Origin: Endozoicomonas sp. ISHI1
GTDB lineage: Bacteria; Pseudomonadota; Gammaproteobacteria; Pseudomonadales; Endozoicomonadaceae
NCBI RefSeq assembly: GCF_024606225.1
Contig: NZ_JAGRPU010000003.1
Span: 124,001-188,000, forward strand
DNA: 64,000 bases
Reading direction: 5' to 3'
Positions 39,476 to 48,761 of the stretch are shown here, piece after piece. The translations under genes and the position numbers were made by a program. The notes beneath the pieces are model-generated. The model was not told the DNA's origin. It saw nothing but the letters and a program-made list of their open reading frames with translations, and made no database searches. The first letter of the stretch is position 1. Every line of letters starts with the position of its first letter.

Positions 39476-40339
39476 ATGTTTCGTTTGAGTTTTTATCATT
39501 TTTATCAGCTCCTCAAGTTGTTGGCACTAGCTTTTGTCTCTCTGCTCATGCAGCTTAGTGGCTCCAGCGCTGATGAATGTTCGGGTCACAAAGACCCGGG
39601 TGCAGCGACTGAATGTAACCCGTCAAGCGACCCTCCGGCATCAGAAGAGAAAGCTGAACCGAAACCTGGGTATTCTTTTGTGGGCAGTGAATATGTGGGT
39701 TTCTTTATAAAAGGCTCCGTTCCCCGCGACAAGGCCATTGAGCTGGCCGGCGAGGCTTTTCAATTCGTCTCGCCGACAGACTCAGCGGACCGTGTACGCT
39801 GCGCTATGCTGGTGGTCACTATTAACATAGACAGCGCCTTTAAGATTCCATTGCATTACTTCTTTCATTTTCCTTACACCGAGGCTATCTGGATGCTGGA
39901 ACTCAGCAAAGGCTCATATCTGGCAATCAAAGCACATACTGATTCATTGACAATGAAATATGTTCTCGAATATTTTGACAAATACAATACATCTTATGGC
40001 TCAATGACAACCAAAAAAGTAAACGGGAACGACACTTTTTCTCTCCGTTCAGAGGAGGATCTTTTATTTTCAGCCACCTTGGGCGAATCAACAGAGAGTG
40101 ATGATACATCGCTAATAGAGAATTTATGGACAAGAAGCGCTAATGGTGGCTATTACAAAATTCCATGGGGGACTGCCAAACCTTCTGAAGCCTATTCCAT
40201 AAAATGTCAGGTAGACGACAGCCTTGACAAAAGTATCTTTGGAGACGTCATCTGGGACAAAACTGCACAGCTCTACATGAAACGCAAACATGAATGTTCC
40301 ATGGCGACTTCCGCTGAATTACCACCATTGTCCGATTAA
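39476..40339 (+). CDS. Secreted protein of unknown function
   Basis: A 287-residue protein with an N-terminal signal sequence of about 35 residues (hydrophobic core LLALAFVSLLMQLSG, probable cleavage near SSA-DECSG). The mature protein begins with a Cys- and Pro-rich polar linker (about 36-62), followed by a mixed alpha/beta domain with no recognisable motif. Cysteines at about 35, 42, 103 and 252 could form disulfides. The gene starts 263 bp upstream of, and divergently from, cas3. I see no link to CRISPR function and no known family. The start is the first ATG before the hydrophobic core. Confidence 0.55.
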   Translation: MFRLSFYHFYQLLKLLALAFVSLLMQLSGSSADECSGHKDPGAATECNPSSDPPASEEKAEPKPGYSFVGSEYVGFFIKGSVPRDKAIELAGEAFQFVSPTDSADRVRCAMLVVTINIDSAFKIPLHYFFHFPYTEAIWMLELSKGSYLAIKAHTDSLTMKYVLEYFDKYNTSYGSMTTKKVNGNDTFSLRSEEDLLFSATLGESTESDDTSLIENLWTRSANGGYYKIPWGTAKPSEAYSIKCQVDDSLDKSIFGDVIWDKTAQLYMKRKHECSMATSAELPPLSD

Positions 40340-40443
40340 GCCTGTTCCAAATCTACTTAAATATCAGGCAGGGCTATACCGCTCCCCGCTCGAGCAGGGC
40401 ACCCGGTAGAGCAGCCTGGTGATATTGAAGCCTTATGGTTCAG

Positions 40444-42342
40444 TTAATGCTCTGTCACTCCCAGGGCACTGCTCTGCATCTCAATACTGGTGCTGCAGAA
40501 ATCCCCTGAACCGTCTCTTGCTGATAGCATGTTTATGAGTCTCACTGCTTTGTGGGAGCCATGCGTCATATCCAAACCGGCATTACTGTGTTTCACCGGA
40601 GCTGACTCTCCGTGATAGACAGTGGCGGCAATGGTGATTTTATCGAGTTCTTTTGGATCGACTTCAAATGGGCTCTGGTCCAGTACCGTGAAGTTGGCAT
40701 ACTTGCCGACATCAATGGTACCAATTTCGTTTTCCAACCTTGCGGTATAAGCTGCGTTGATAGTGATGGCTTTGAGTGCGTCTTCGACACTGATCCGCTC
40801 CAGTGGCCCAAGTGTCCTGCTGCCGGATAAGCCTATCCGGTTAACGGCTGCCCAAGCCAGGCTGAGCGGCTGCGCCGGTGCCATTGGCGCATCAGAGTGC
40901 AAAGAAAGTATGCCGCCTGCTTCAATGAACGACTGGCCTCGGGACATATTTTCCGCCCGCTCTTTCCCAATTCCATGAACACTATAAAGCTCACCCAGTA
41001 TGTGCGTGTAGTAAGGGTTAACGCTGAAGTTAGCACCTTGCTCCACCGCACGGTTAATATCATCCAGGCCGGTAAAACCTAAGTGATGGTATCCGGTGCG
41101 GTGATCTTCCCGTGGCGTGTCTTTGTTTAGCGTTTCAACAATATCAATGGCGGTTTCAAACCCCAGGTCACCATTTGCATGTACAATGACAGTGTAATCG
41201 TCATTCCAGTATGGCCTCATGCTGTCTTCGAGTTCTTCCGGCTTTTGGATCCATTCACCTTCATGGCCATCGGTATAGCCATCTTTCATGTGCATCAACT
41301 GGCTATACATTGCCCCATCAGAAAATAGTTTGACGTACTTTGGCAGCCATTTGATCTGGTCAGATTCCTTGTAAGTCCGGGTTTGTTGTTCAGCCAGCGC
41401 CTTGCCTTTCTCGGCATCATTTTGCGACAGCATATAGGTAAAGTTGCCCGCAGGAATCAACCAATAGTCCATCGGAAAGGTATCCTTCATCAAGACATCA
41501 ACCATTTCGTTAAACATCTCCGGTGAAAGCAGGACACCCGGGTCAATAACCGTGGTGATACCCCCTGAATGGACATAGTCTTTGCTGCGTTTAATCCCTT
41601 CGGCAAAACGTCCTGATTCAAAGAAATAGGTAAAAAGCTCGTTCATGATGGCTTTCAGACCCGTTTCGTAGGCATGACCGTTATCCCAGTTAAGCTGGGA
41701 TATTTTTTTTCCCTCCCAATCGGCTTGGTTCCAGCCCAGCACCGTCAGGGCGGCGTCGTTAAAATAAACTTCGTGAAAACTGCGGTGCCATACAATAATT
41801 GGCCGTGTTTCCGAGAGTTTATTCAAGGCCGATTTGTTCATGTTCTGGCCATGAAAATAGTTATGATATCCCCAGGTAATAAGGGGTTCTCCCTCAGGTA
41901 AAGACCGTTCCAGACGAGCGAGCTGGTCGAAGTACGCTTTCTCATTTTGGACACCCTTCACATACCCCCAGGGGAATGCCCAGTCTGCGGGGGTGATAAA
42001 ATCCATGCTCAGTAACAGGCTGCTCATCCAGATATGCATATGGGGCTCGACAAAGCCCGGCAGGATCGTTTTATCGAGGAATTGTGTATCAACCATCAGG
42101 TTGCTTTCATTTTTGTAGGCTTCTATCAACGCTTCTTGCTGACCGATGTTGATGATCTTGCCGTCCTGAACGGCAATGGCTGTGGGTTTGCCATTAATTG
42201 TCTCTGAAAGGGTAATGATGTCGTTGGAGACAAATACAGTGATCGGGCTGTTGAGGGGCCCATCGGGTGCCCCTACCAGTGAGCACCCGGCCAGGATGGA
42301 TAATGACACTGTTAAAACGGAAACTTTAAAGATGTTTTTCAT
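40444..42342 (-). CDS. Amidohydrolase-family lipoprotein (YtcJ-like)
   Basis: A 632-residue protein starting MKNIFKVSVLTVSLSILAGCS, with a lipobox (LAGC) that makes it a likely outer-membrane or periplasmic lipoprotein. The rest is an amidohydrolase TIM barrel of the YtcJ/Amidohydro_3 group: FVEPHMHIW carries the first metal histidines, GGITTVIDPG and GYHHLGF follow, and LHSDAPMAPAQPLSLAWAAV holds the late aspartate. These enzymes hydrolyse amides or related bonds, but substrates are mostly unknown. The open frame runs to 42528; ATG 42342 is preferred because of the lipoprotein signal. It is divergent from the LysR gene at 42491, which probably controls it (inference from the arrangement). 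Confidence 0.85.
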   Translation of the reverse strand: MKNIFKVSVLTVSLSILAGCSLVGAPDGPLNSPITVFVSNDIITLSETINGKPTAIAVQDGKIINIGQQEALIEAYKNESNLMVDTQFLDKTILPGFVEPHMHIWMSSLLLSMDFITPADWAFPWGYVKGVQNEKAYFDQLARLERSLPEGEPLITWGYHNYFHGQNMNKSALNKLSETRPIIVWHRSFHEVYFNDAALTVLGWNQADWEGKKISQLNWDNGHAYETGLKAIMNELFTYFFESGRFAEGIKRSKDYVHSGGITTVIDPGVLLSPEMFNEMVDVLMKDTFPMDYWLIPAGNFTYMLSQNDAEKGKALAEQQTRTYKESDQIKWLPKYVKLFSDGAMYSQLMHMKDGYTDGHEGEWIQKPEELEDSMRPYWNDDYTVIVHANGDLGFETAIDIVETLNKDTPREDHRTGYHHLGFTGLDDINRAVEQGANFSVNPYYTHILGELYSVHGIGKERAENMSRGQSFIEAGGILSLHSDAPMAPAQPLSLAWAAVNRIGLSGSRTLGPLERISVEDALKAITINAAYTARLENEIGTIDVGKYANFTVLDQSPFEVDPKELDKITIAATVYHGESAPVKHSNAGLDMTHGSHKAVRLINMLSARDGSGDFCSTSIEMQSSALGVTEH

Positions 42343-42490
42343 ATTGTAATCTTTCAATGAAAAAGGCAGAGCACCTCTGGATGAACCACTCTGCTGAAGG
42401 CAGGGTGAAAAATAGCAATTTTTAACGGTCATGATAAATGCATTATGATGGGCAATATCAGTCATTTTACAGGTAGCAGGAGGAAGATAG

Positions 42491-43381
42491 ATGTTCTCAT
42501 ACGAGCACTTAGCCGCATTTTGCGCCACGTTTGAAGAAGCCAGCTACAGTAAAGCGGCAAAGAAACTAAACAAAGATAGAACTACTGTTCGCGAACAAGT
42601 GAAGGCCTTAGAAGACAGTTTCGCAATTCGTTTGTTTACTATTGAGGGAAAGAAAGCCGTGGCAACAACCGAGGCTGATGCACTGTATCGTCAGGCAAAG
42701 GTGTTGGTTAAAAATAGTGATCTGCTCTATCGCCGAATGATCGATCGCTACAAGCAGGCACTTGAATCTCTGATTGTTTACCATGACAACCTGGTACCCA
42801 ATAGCCTGATAAAAACGGTTAATCAATCGATCACAGAGCAGTTTCCCATGCTACGCCTGCATTGGTTGCATCGAAACCGGGATGAGACGCTGGATGCGTT
42901 AGTGAGCAACCAGCATTGCGTTGCCATCATGCAAAGCCGGCTTAAAAACATGCCTGAACGAACATTCAGTTTTATTAACTTGGGCACCAGTGAACAAGGT
43001 TTTTATTGCCATCCTGATCACCCACTCGCGAAACGTGATTGCATTCAAATGAATGAACTTGAATTAGCAATGCAATACTTGAGTGAAAATCACCATAATA
43101 GTAATCCTGAACTTTATTCTATTTCTAGCAATGTCCGCTTAGTGAGTAATAACGATGTGCTGCTTACCCTTCTGCTTGAAGATGGATGGGCAATCCTGGA
43201 GCATTCCTTAGCCGCGCCTTTGTTGCAAAGTGGTAAGTTGGTAAATCTCAACGTTAATGAGTTGGTTAACACTGTTCGAGTGCCTTTATCATTTTATTGT
43301 CCTCCGGAGTTAGAAAACTATCCGGAAGTCGTCGCTGTTAAATCTGTTTTGCTGGGATTCGCGAAGGATAATTTCCGGTAA
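42491..43381 (+). CDS. LysR-family transcriptional regulator
   Basis: A 296-residue regulator. The N-terminal helix-turn-helix is visible at about 3-62 (YEHLAAFCATFEEASYSKAAKKLNKDRTTVREQVKALEDSF). The rest is a substrate-binding-like effector domain. The ATG is preceded by AGGAGGAAGATAG, a strong ribosome binding site. The 148-bp gap to the divergent amidohydrolase lipoprotein gene is the usual arrangement for a LysR regulator and its target. The effector is unknown. The mobile-element graveyard begins only 10 bp after its stop. Confidence 0.88.
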   Translation: MFSYEHLAAFCATFEEASYSKAAKKLNKDRTTVREQVKALEDSFAIRLFTIEGKKAVATTEADALYRQAKVLVKNSDLLYRRMIDRYKQALESLIVYHDNLVPNSLIKTVNQSITEQFPMLRLHWLHRNRDETLDALVSNQHCVAIMQSRLKNMPERTFSFINLGTSEQGFYCHPDHPLAKRDCIQMNELELAMQYLSENHHNSNPELYSISSNVRLVSNNDVLLTLLLEDGWAILEHSLAAPLLQSGKLVNLNVNELVNTVRVPLSFYCPPELENYPEVVAVKSVLLGFAKDNFR

Positions 43382-43390
43382 GAAAACGAA

Positions 43391-43522
43391 AGGTTCACAT
43401 TCCACGACATGAAGGCCAAAGGGGTATCCGATCACGAAGAACAATACTCAGGCCACAAGACTTTGAAAGGCAGAAAAATCTACATCAGGAAGGCCACTGT
43501 ACACGACAAAAATCAGGAGTAA
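43391..43522 (+). pseudogene. Tyrosine recombinase (phage-type integrase), C-terminal fragment
   Basis: Only about 43 codons remain in frame, starting RFTFHDMKAKGVSDHEEQYS and followed by GHKTLKGRKIYIR; the frame ends at TAA 43520-43522. The FHDxKAKGxSDH and GHK patterns are those of the catalytic C-terminal part of phage and ICE integrases. The final active-site tyrosine lies in the region KIYIRKATV. No start codon or N-terminal half exists upstream, where the LysR gene sits. It marks the left edge of the mobile region. Confidence 0.65.
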
Positions 43523-43573
43523 GCCTGCGAGATCCACTATCTTAAGATTTTTCGCTAAAAATACCTCACAATT

Positions 43574-43987
43574 ATGGAACCCGCTGACTTACTCATTGAA
43601 CATTTTAGAACCTATCTGAACTGGAACAAGTGTCGACTAAGTGTTCTTGCCTATCTTGTGCTTGGCTTGCTGGAAAAGCAGACGGTAAACTTCACACACC
43701 TTACCACCACCTTTCCCGGGAAGTCACAGACAGCCTCCTGTTACCGCCGTATTCAGCGATTCTTTCTCGAAGTCGTTTTTGAGGAAAGTATCACAGCCAG
43801 GATGACCGCAAGCTTGTTTGCACCTGAAGGCAAATGGCAACTCAGCATGGATCGCACCAACTGGCTGTTTGGAATGTTCAAAATCAACATCCTGTTTCTG
43901 GCAATCAACTACAAGGGCATGGCTATCCCGATTTTATGGACACTCCTGCCCAAAATACAGAAACTGGATCAAAAAAGGCAGGCTTAA
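43574..43987 (+). pseudogene. IS4-family transposase, N-terminal fragment
   Basis: 137 residues with the N-terminal layout of an IS4-type transposase, including SMDRTNWLFGMFKINILFLA, whose first aspartate is the first D of the DDE triad, then NYKGMAIPILWTLL. The frame stops at 43987, so the second aspartate and glutamate are missing and the copy cannot be active. No terminal inverted repeats are evident. Confidence 0.75.
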
Positions 43988-44097
43988 ATACGTCAGAAAC
44001 AAGGGAAGCCTTCGTCTGACCCTACTGTCTCCGGTGCAATTCCAGAGCGTGGTTCATCAGCTCGAAGGTTTCGGTATGATAGCCACCGCTACATCCC

Positions 44098-44352
44098 TTG
44101 TCAATTGTAAAACTGAAGGGGTGGTCACTGAAAACAACTCCGACACAGGAAAAAAACCGCTACTCACTGAACGACGACACCGACAAACACAACTACCTGA
44201 TTGAATCCAGCGACGGGTTTAGCTTGCAACGTCAGGGTAATGTATGGTCAGACGGCCAGCGCACCTATGACGCCGACAAGGACAGCTGGCCCCGTGATGA
44301 CTATGGCGATACCCTGACCGGAATGCTGAAGCCAAAACGAGTCAACCGGTAA
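44098..44352 (+). CDS. Fragment of a phage- or plasmid-type protein
   Basis: An 84-codon open frame whose central part (YSLNDDTDKHNYLIESSDGF, then YDADKDSWPRDDYGDTL) looks like real protein but which lacks a convincing start. It lies just upstream of an LPD38-like remnant and may be part of the same broken gene. I do not recognise the family. Confidence 0.35.
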   Translation: MSIVKLKGWSLKTTPTQEKNRYSLNDDTDKHNYLIESSDGFSLQRQGNVWSDGQRTYDADKDSWPRDDYGDTLTGMLKPKRVNR

Positions 44353-44361
44353 CGATTACGC

Positions 44362-44852
44362 TGCGCTCTGACCGCCGTCGACGTGGCCACCCGATATGGC
44401 GTAGGTGCTGCACCCCATACGGCAGTGCGAATTCGTGATTTGCCTATGCCCGGTTCCTTCGTCAGTGATGGCGTCGATGCCACCCGCTACATTACGGAAA
44501 TGTACGAGATGCAATCGAGCTGAACGATCTGGCCGCTACCATCATCCGTTACCGGGACAGTGGTCAGGAAGATCAGGCCAGAAAGCTGGAGAAAACCAAC
44601 CGCAACAAACTGGCGTCCGCAAAGACCTGAATCGCTATGCCCGCAAAATCTGGAGAAAACCAACCGCAACAAACTGGCGTCCGCAAAGACCTGAATCGCT
44701 ATGCCCGCAAAATCAGCACACTCAGGAAAGACATGCGCAAGATCATGGACAACCGCTTTATGAGTGCTAAGGTGAAACGGCAGAAGATCGACCGGCTGAA
44801 CCGGGAAATCAGCAAGCTGTCTGCTGACGCGGTTGGGAAGTATGGGAAATAG
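44362..44852 (+). pseudogene. LPD38-like polyvalent protein, C-terminal remnant with frameshifts
   Basis: Pieces in different frames line up with the C-terminal end of the LPD38 domain found in large phage and plasmid polyvalent proteins: VATRYGVGAAPHTAVRIRDL, then PGSFVSDGVDATRYITEMYE, then RYRDSGQEDQARKLEKTNRN, then ISTLRKDMRKIMDNRFMSAK and KVKRQKIDRLNREISKLSAD, ending at TAG 44850-44852. A 64-bp tandem duplication (44586-44713) breaks the frame. The family call is a recognition from pattern and is not certain. Confidence 0.5.
44586..44713 (+). repeat. 64-bp tandem duplication
   Basis: Two identical 64-bp copies stand head to tail (44586-44649 and 44650-44713), each beginning CTGGAGAAAACCAACCGC. 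Because 64 is not a multiple of three, the duplication shifts the frame of the gene it lies in. The perfect identity suggests it is recent. Confidence 0.9.
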
Positions 44853-44861
44853 TTCTAATAT

Positions 44862-44901
44862 ATACCTGCTATACTAACCAAAATACTCAATAAGTAGGTA
44901 T
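44862..44901 (+). promoter_or_regulatory. ccdAB promoter/operator region
   Basis: A -10 box TATACT lies at 44870-44875. An inverted pair ATACCT (44862-44867) and AGGTAT (44896-44901) flanks the likely transcription start. CcdA-CcdB complexes repress their own operon at such sites, so these are candidate operator halves. Confidence 0.45.
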
Positions 44902-44905
44902 TGAT

Positions 44906-45127
44906 ATGAGCAAAAGTAAAACCACAGTGACCATTGATGACGAGCTGCTAGAACAGGCTCGAGAATTGAACATTAATATTTCTTCTGCCGCCGAACAAGG
45001 CGTTAAGGCTGAAGTCAGGAGTTTGGAGGAAGAACGTTTGAAGAAACTTTACAAGGAAGCCGCTGAAGAACTGGACCAGTTTGTAGAAAAACATGGCTTA
45101 TTCAGCGACGGCATGAGGTTGTTTTAA
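44906..45127 (+). CDS. ccdA: CcdA-like antitoxin
   Basis: A 73-residue protein with a ribbon-helix-helix N-terminus (KTTVTIDDELLEQARELNIN) and a helical C-terminal tail (EAAEELDQFVEKHGLFSDGM) that fits the CcdB-binding part of CcdA (family: NxxWxxxNGxFSDxxRxF-like). Its TAA overlaps the toxin ATG as TAATG, so the two are coupled. It has its own promoter. The pair is one of the few apparently intact units in the mobile remnant. Confidence 0.88.
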   Translation: MSKSKTTVTIDDELLEQARELNINISSAAEQGVKAEVRSLEEERLKKLYKEAAEELDQFVEKHGLFSDGMRLF

Positions 45128-45438
45128 TGGCTCAGTTTGATGTTTTCAGAAATACAGGTGACAGTGCAGAGCACTATCCATACATCGTTGTTCTTCAATC
45201 AGACTTGATTCCGTCTAAAAAAAGTCAAGTCGTGGCACCGTTGAGTCATTCCAGCCAATTCGAAAAAATGCTGAAAGTGTGTCCATTGGTCGAACTTGAA
45301 AGTGAACAATGGATGTTGATTATCCCACATCTTACCAGTATTCCTTCGTCTTATCTTGTTGAGAAAGTAGCCAATATAGAATCAGACCGAGGTGATATAT
45401 TGATGGCTCTGGACCGCCTGTTCACAGGCATCGGCTAA
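45127..45438 (+). CDS. ccdB: CcdB-like gyrase-poisoning toxin
   Basis: A 103-residue protein close to plasmid F CcdB in length (101). Family marks are the start MAQFDVFRNTG, the segment YPYIVVLQSDLI, and the C-terminal ESDRGDILMALDRLFTGIG. In F CcdB the last residues (W99, G100, I101) are required to poison DNA gyrase. Here the end reads F-T-G-I-G, so the glycine-isoleucine element is kept while the tryptophan is replaced and an extra glycine follows. It is probably active, but that is inference. Confidence 0.88.
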   Translation: MAQFDVFRNTGDSAEHYPYIVVLQSDLIPSKKSQVVAPLSHSSQFEKMLKVCPLVELESEQWMLIIPHLTSIPSSYLVEKVANIESDRGDILMALDRLFTGIG

Positions 45439-45441
45439 CAC

Positions 45442-45582
45442 TCACAGCAGAAACTTGGGATAGAAATAATCTATTCCCATAAGCACCATGTATAAGGCTG
45501 ACGTGATCAGTAGCAAGCCGCAGAGTGTTTTAATTTCAATATTCTTGTTCTTCCACCAGTCCCATACTTGTAGCCAATTCTC
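45442..45582 (-). pseudogene. Membrane protein fragment, minus strand
   Basis: Read on the minus strand, this stretch gives a coherent C-terminal piece: ENWLQVWDWWKNKNIEIKTL, then a transmembrane-like LCGLLLITSALYMVLMGIDY, then FYPKFLL and a stop (45442-45444). There is no start, so it is a remnant. The family is unknown. Confidence 0.4.
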
Positions 45583-45598
45583 CGAATTCTACACGGCC

Positions 45599-45729
45599 CA
45601 CCTTCAGCCATTGAAATGCCACCGTGAAGGACTTTGGACCGTTAATGTATCAGGTTAGGTAACTGGCGCATTGTGTTTGAATTTAAAAACGGAGATACCT
45701 ACATCGTGAACTACGAGGATTACCACTGA
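45599..45729 (+). pseudogene. higB: HigB-like (RelE superfamily) toxin remnant
   Basis: The first part reads HLQPLKCHREGLWTVNVSG. A short insertion (an extra GGTTA-like segment at about 45652-45657) then breaks the frame, after which NWRIVFEFKNGDTYIVNYED completes the typical HigB C-terminus. The N-terminal half is missing. The TGA stop overlaps the higA ATG as TGATG. It is inactive. Confidence 0.7.
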
Positions 45730-46027
45730 TGGCTACACAACAATTTGATCCACCTCACCCAGGAGCATTGATCAACCGCACCTACATTGAGCCATTCACC
45801 TCAATGACCGCAAACAGAATTGCCGACCAGCTGGGCGTGGCCAGAAGTACTTTCAATCGTTTGCTGAATGAAAAAGCAGGCGTTTCACCGGAAATGGCCA
45901 TTCGACCGTCGGAAGTACTGGGTGGTTCTGCTGAAAGCTGGATGACACTTCAGGAGAGTTGTGGAAAGCCAGGCAAGTGGTCGATACAGCAAACCTGGAA
46001 CGCATTGATCTTAATCAGGTGGCGTAG
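45729..46027 (+). pseudogene. higA: HigA-like antitoxin, frameshifted
   Basis: MATQQFDPPHPGALINRTYI begins a standard HigA with an XRE-type helix-turn-helix (ADQLGVARSTFNRLLNEKAG). After MTLQES the zero frame runs into nonsense, while the shifted frame gives LWKARQVVDTANLERIDLNQVA and a stop at 46025-46027, the expected HigA end. So one frameshift near 45960 breaks the gene. The first part keeps the DNA-binding domain. Confidence 0.75.
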
Positions 46028-46389
46028 CGACCGGTTCTTCGTGTTACCCAGTTATAGTGCTAGAAACCGGTCGTATAATGCCTGTGCATCTACGCTCACG
46101 GTAGAGTCATAGAAAGTATCTGAATTGTCTTCATAAAAGGCTATGGTTTTAGACATATAGAGGCATAACTACTAAAAAATCGATAGGTTTGATGATGACA
46201 CTAAGGGAAGAGGTTGGACAATAGAAAGTCCAAAGAATAACGATATTATTCCTAACACTTGGGATAGTTAAAATGTAAAGCCACCAGAAACCATCAGCGA
46301 CAACTTTCCTGACACAGTGGGCGATTGATCAATCAGCAATCCATCTACAGAGGAATTTCCCCAATCAGCTGACCGGGTCTTATCAGAAA
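46028..46389. other. Degraded spacer DNA
   Basis: This 362-bp stretch lies between the higA remnant and the traN remnant. I see no open frame, repeat or structure that I can support. Confidence 0.4.
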
Positions 46390-47267
46390 ATGAGGGAACC
46401 GCTGATGGAGGGCATTAACAAGCTCAGTCAGCCTGCAAAGAATCTATGGTCCGATTTAGGCAAAAGCTGGGACAAGCTCACTGAAAAGCTCTGGCCGACA
46501 CCCGCTGAAGTACATGCTCAGACTGCCACTGCCAAGCCCATTGCCGGAGAACTGTCGCAGGAAGCTCAGAAGACTATGCTCGGAAATATGCAGCAACAAT
46601 CGATGCGAAAGATGGCAGAAGTCGTCCATAAAATTCTGGGCGAGGATGCCACCAATCTGCTGTTCCGAACAGTTGGTGATGACCTGGCTTCTCAGGGCGG
46701 TCAGCTGAGCCAAGAAACCCTGATTATGAACCCGGCCATCACCTCAGCAATCAGTGTCGTCACCATGATCTACACGGCTTATACCATGACCAAACTGATT
46801 ATCCAGATCAACAAGAAATGTGATAACGAAGAATTTGAATTGGCCGCCAAACGGGAGATGAAAACCTGCCATAAAGTCGGCAGTTACAGAGAAAGCAAGT
46901 TTTTGGGGTTGAGCAGCGTAGAGTACAGATCAGGAAGCAGCTGAACACTGGATGGGGCTCTGCCAAACATCCGGTTTGCTCGGTTATAACGCCTGAAACT
47001 CTGCATTCAGTGGACTGGAACCAGATTGACCTCAGCGAGTGGCTGGCATTGTTAAAATTGCAAAACAAACTGCCAGAGTTGAATGCTGATACATTGAAAC
47101 AGTTGAATCTGGAAACTCTGACGGGCAAAGGGTCAAGGCTGGATTTCGACCAGCACCGGGAGGACAGTCGCAAGCGGCTGGAAGTCCGATTTCATGAGGT
47201 TCGACCTGAACAACTCAACTTGTATCAAGAACAAAAAACCAGCTCTATCCGCCACTCAAAACCATAG
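46390..47267 (+). pseudogene. traN: TraN conjugal transfer protein, C-terminal remnant
   Basis: The first frame (46390-46944) shows the TraN features NPAITSAISVVTMIYTAYTM, FELAAKREMKTCHKVGSYRE. A frameshift near 46915-46945 follows, and the next frame gives LNTGWGSAKHPVCSVITPET, then DWNQIDLSEWLALL, which continues TraN of SXT/F-like elements. The expected cysteine-rich link between them is lost. TraN stabilises mating pairs in the outer membrane. No N-terminal two thirds are present, so it is a relic. Confidence 0.7.
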
Positions 47268-47333
47268 ATTGATTTATAAATATCATGAAATGGTATATAT
47301 TTACCATATGTTGGTAAAATAATATATTACATC

Positions 47334-47693
47334 ATGTTCATTTTGAAAGGCATTTTGCGAGCGGAAAGTCAGGAAAAAATCCTTATATATCTAATGCTTC
47401 GCAGCTCCGGTTATGGCAAGGCCATTGCCGAATTTTACGAAATCTCCTCAAACTCCGTGCAAAAACAGCTTGCCCGGCTTGAAGAAGATGGCGTTTTGGT
47501 GAGCCACCTGATTGGCAGGCTCAGAGAATATCAGCTTAACCCCCGATACCCTTTCCTGTCGCCATTGAAAGAACTGCTTAAGTCGGCCCTGTCGGCCTAT
47601 CCGGACTCCATGATCCAGAACCTCACCATGACCAGAACCCGCCCCAGAGCAGCAGGCAAACCGACTATTGCTATCCAACCAAGGGATCATTAA
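47334..47693 (+). CDS. Winged-helix transcriptional regulator
   Basis: A 119-residue protein with an ArsR-like winged helix at about 10-75 (ESQEKILIYLMLRSSGYGKA, then SSNSVQKQLARLEEDGVLVS, then the wing REYQLNPRYP). It is followed after 15 bp by a nucleotidyltransferase-like gene. Regulator plus nucleotidyltransferase pairs of this kind (AbiE-like) often behave as toxin-antitoxin or defence units. Its start at ATG 47334 is not preceded by a strong ribosome binding site. Confidence 0.65.
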   Translation: MFILKGILRAESQEKILIYLMLRSSGYGKAIAEFYEISSNSVQKQLARLEEDGVLVSHLIGRLREYQLNPRYPFLSPLKELLKSALSAYPDSMIQNLTMTRTRPRAAGKPTIAIQPRDH

Positions 47694-47708
47694 TTTCAGA
47701 ATTAAATC

Positions 47709-48314
47709 ATGACAAATTTTAGTAGCACGCCCATTGTTGAACTGGCAGCCATTGTCGCCAATCATCTTAAGCAGCATGGCATTCGGGTGGTTTTGGTGGG
47801 TGGTTTAGCCGTTGAAATTTACAGTGAAAACCTATACCTGACCAAAGATATTGATATGGTTAACACCAGCTACGACTCCTAAGAATCGCTGAAAACCGCA
47901 ATGGCTGAATTAGGTTTTTTTAAACAAGGCCGCGTGTTTGTCAATGATTCAACGCAGATCTGTGTTGAGTTTCCTTCTGCACCTCTCGCTATTGGAAACC
48001 AGATTATTCAAGAAACCACTGTCGCTCATTCAGAACAAGGCGACATACCCATTTTGCTTGCCTCCGATGTAATTAAAGATCGACTTCTGGCTTATTTTCA
48101 CTGGCAAGACCGACCCTCTCTGGTGCAGGCATTGGCCATTATGATTAACTATGAAATTATTCCGGATGAACTCAAAGTTTTCTGTGACGCAGAAGGTGAG
48201 CCGGATCAATATGAAGTTATTGTACAGCTTCATAAAACTGCCAAAAAGCAACAATTAAGCTCCATGTTGGAACTGGAATCTCTGGTGCAAGAGGAATTCC
48301 TGAAGCACCTGTAG
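47709..48314 (+). pseudogene. Nucleotidyltransferase-like protein with an in-frame stop
   Basis: From ATG 47709 the frame reads MTNFSSTPIVELAAIVANHL, then VVLVGGLAVEIYSENLYLTK and DIDMV, the GG...DxD core of minimal nucleotidyltransferases. It hits TAA at 47880-47882 (codon 58), and the same frame then continues uninterrupted to 48314 with a typical C-terminal part. So a single nonsense mutation splits an otherwise complete 201-codon gene. It pairs with the upstream regulator. A restart at ATG 47901 would lack the active site. Confidence 0.7.
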
Positions 48315-48428
48315 CACAAGACCTCTCCCAATCCTAACAGGAAGAACCATTTACTGGCTGGGCTTTTATTTTGTGAAAGCCAGAACCTTGCCCAACCCCT
48401 ATGTTCGGGTCTTTTACCCTTCCCGAAA

Positions 48429-48716
48429 ATGACTATTCAAGACTATCTGCGACGATTGAAGCAATGGCATCAGCAGCTCTGTTTGGACAGACTGATGTTG
48501 CTGGTACTGGTGCTGACGAATGCACTACTGCTTTTCCAATGCCTGAGTCGCAAACCGGCTGTTGAGTTGAGCTTGCCGTTTATTGATGGACAGGTTGGAA
48601 TTCAGTCTGGTGGAGCATCACGGGTCTATCACAGAACCCTGACACCGAGAAATTTATCACCGACAAACTGCCGCCGGTTCGTTGCCGCTACTTTTGGTGA
48701 ATCTCATTATTCGTAG
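48429..48716 (+). pseudogene. traE: TraE-like conjugation protein, N-terminal remnant
   Basis: The first 50 residues (MTIQDYLRRLKQWHQQLCLD, then a transmembrane LMLLVLVLTNALLLFQCLSR) fit the N-terminus of TraE of type IV conjugation systems. After that the frame loses similarity and stops at 48716, where the duplicated 3' flank of the WD40 gene begins. It is a truncated relic. Confidence 0.5.
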
Positions 48717-48761
48717 TGCATCAGAGAATAGCCAAGAGTTTCCGGGACGTTGCTTGATTTA

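Noticed and set aside
43381-43600. Search for a left attachment site repeating the tRNA-Arg 3' end
   Set aside because: I found no copy of the tRNA T-arm or acceptor end near the integrase fragment, so the left boundary is not defined.
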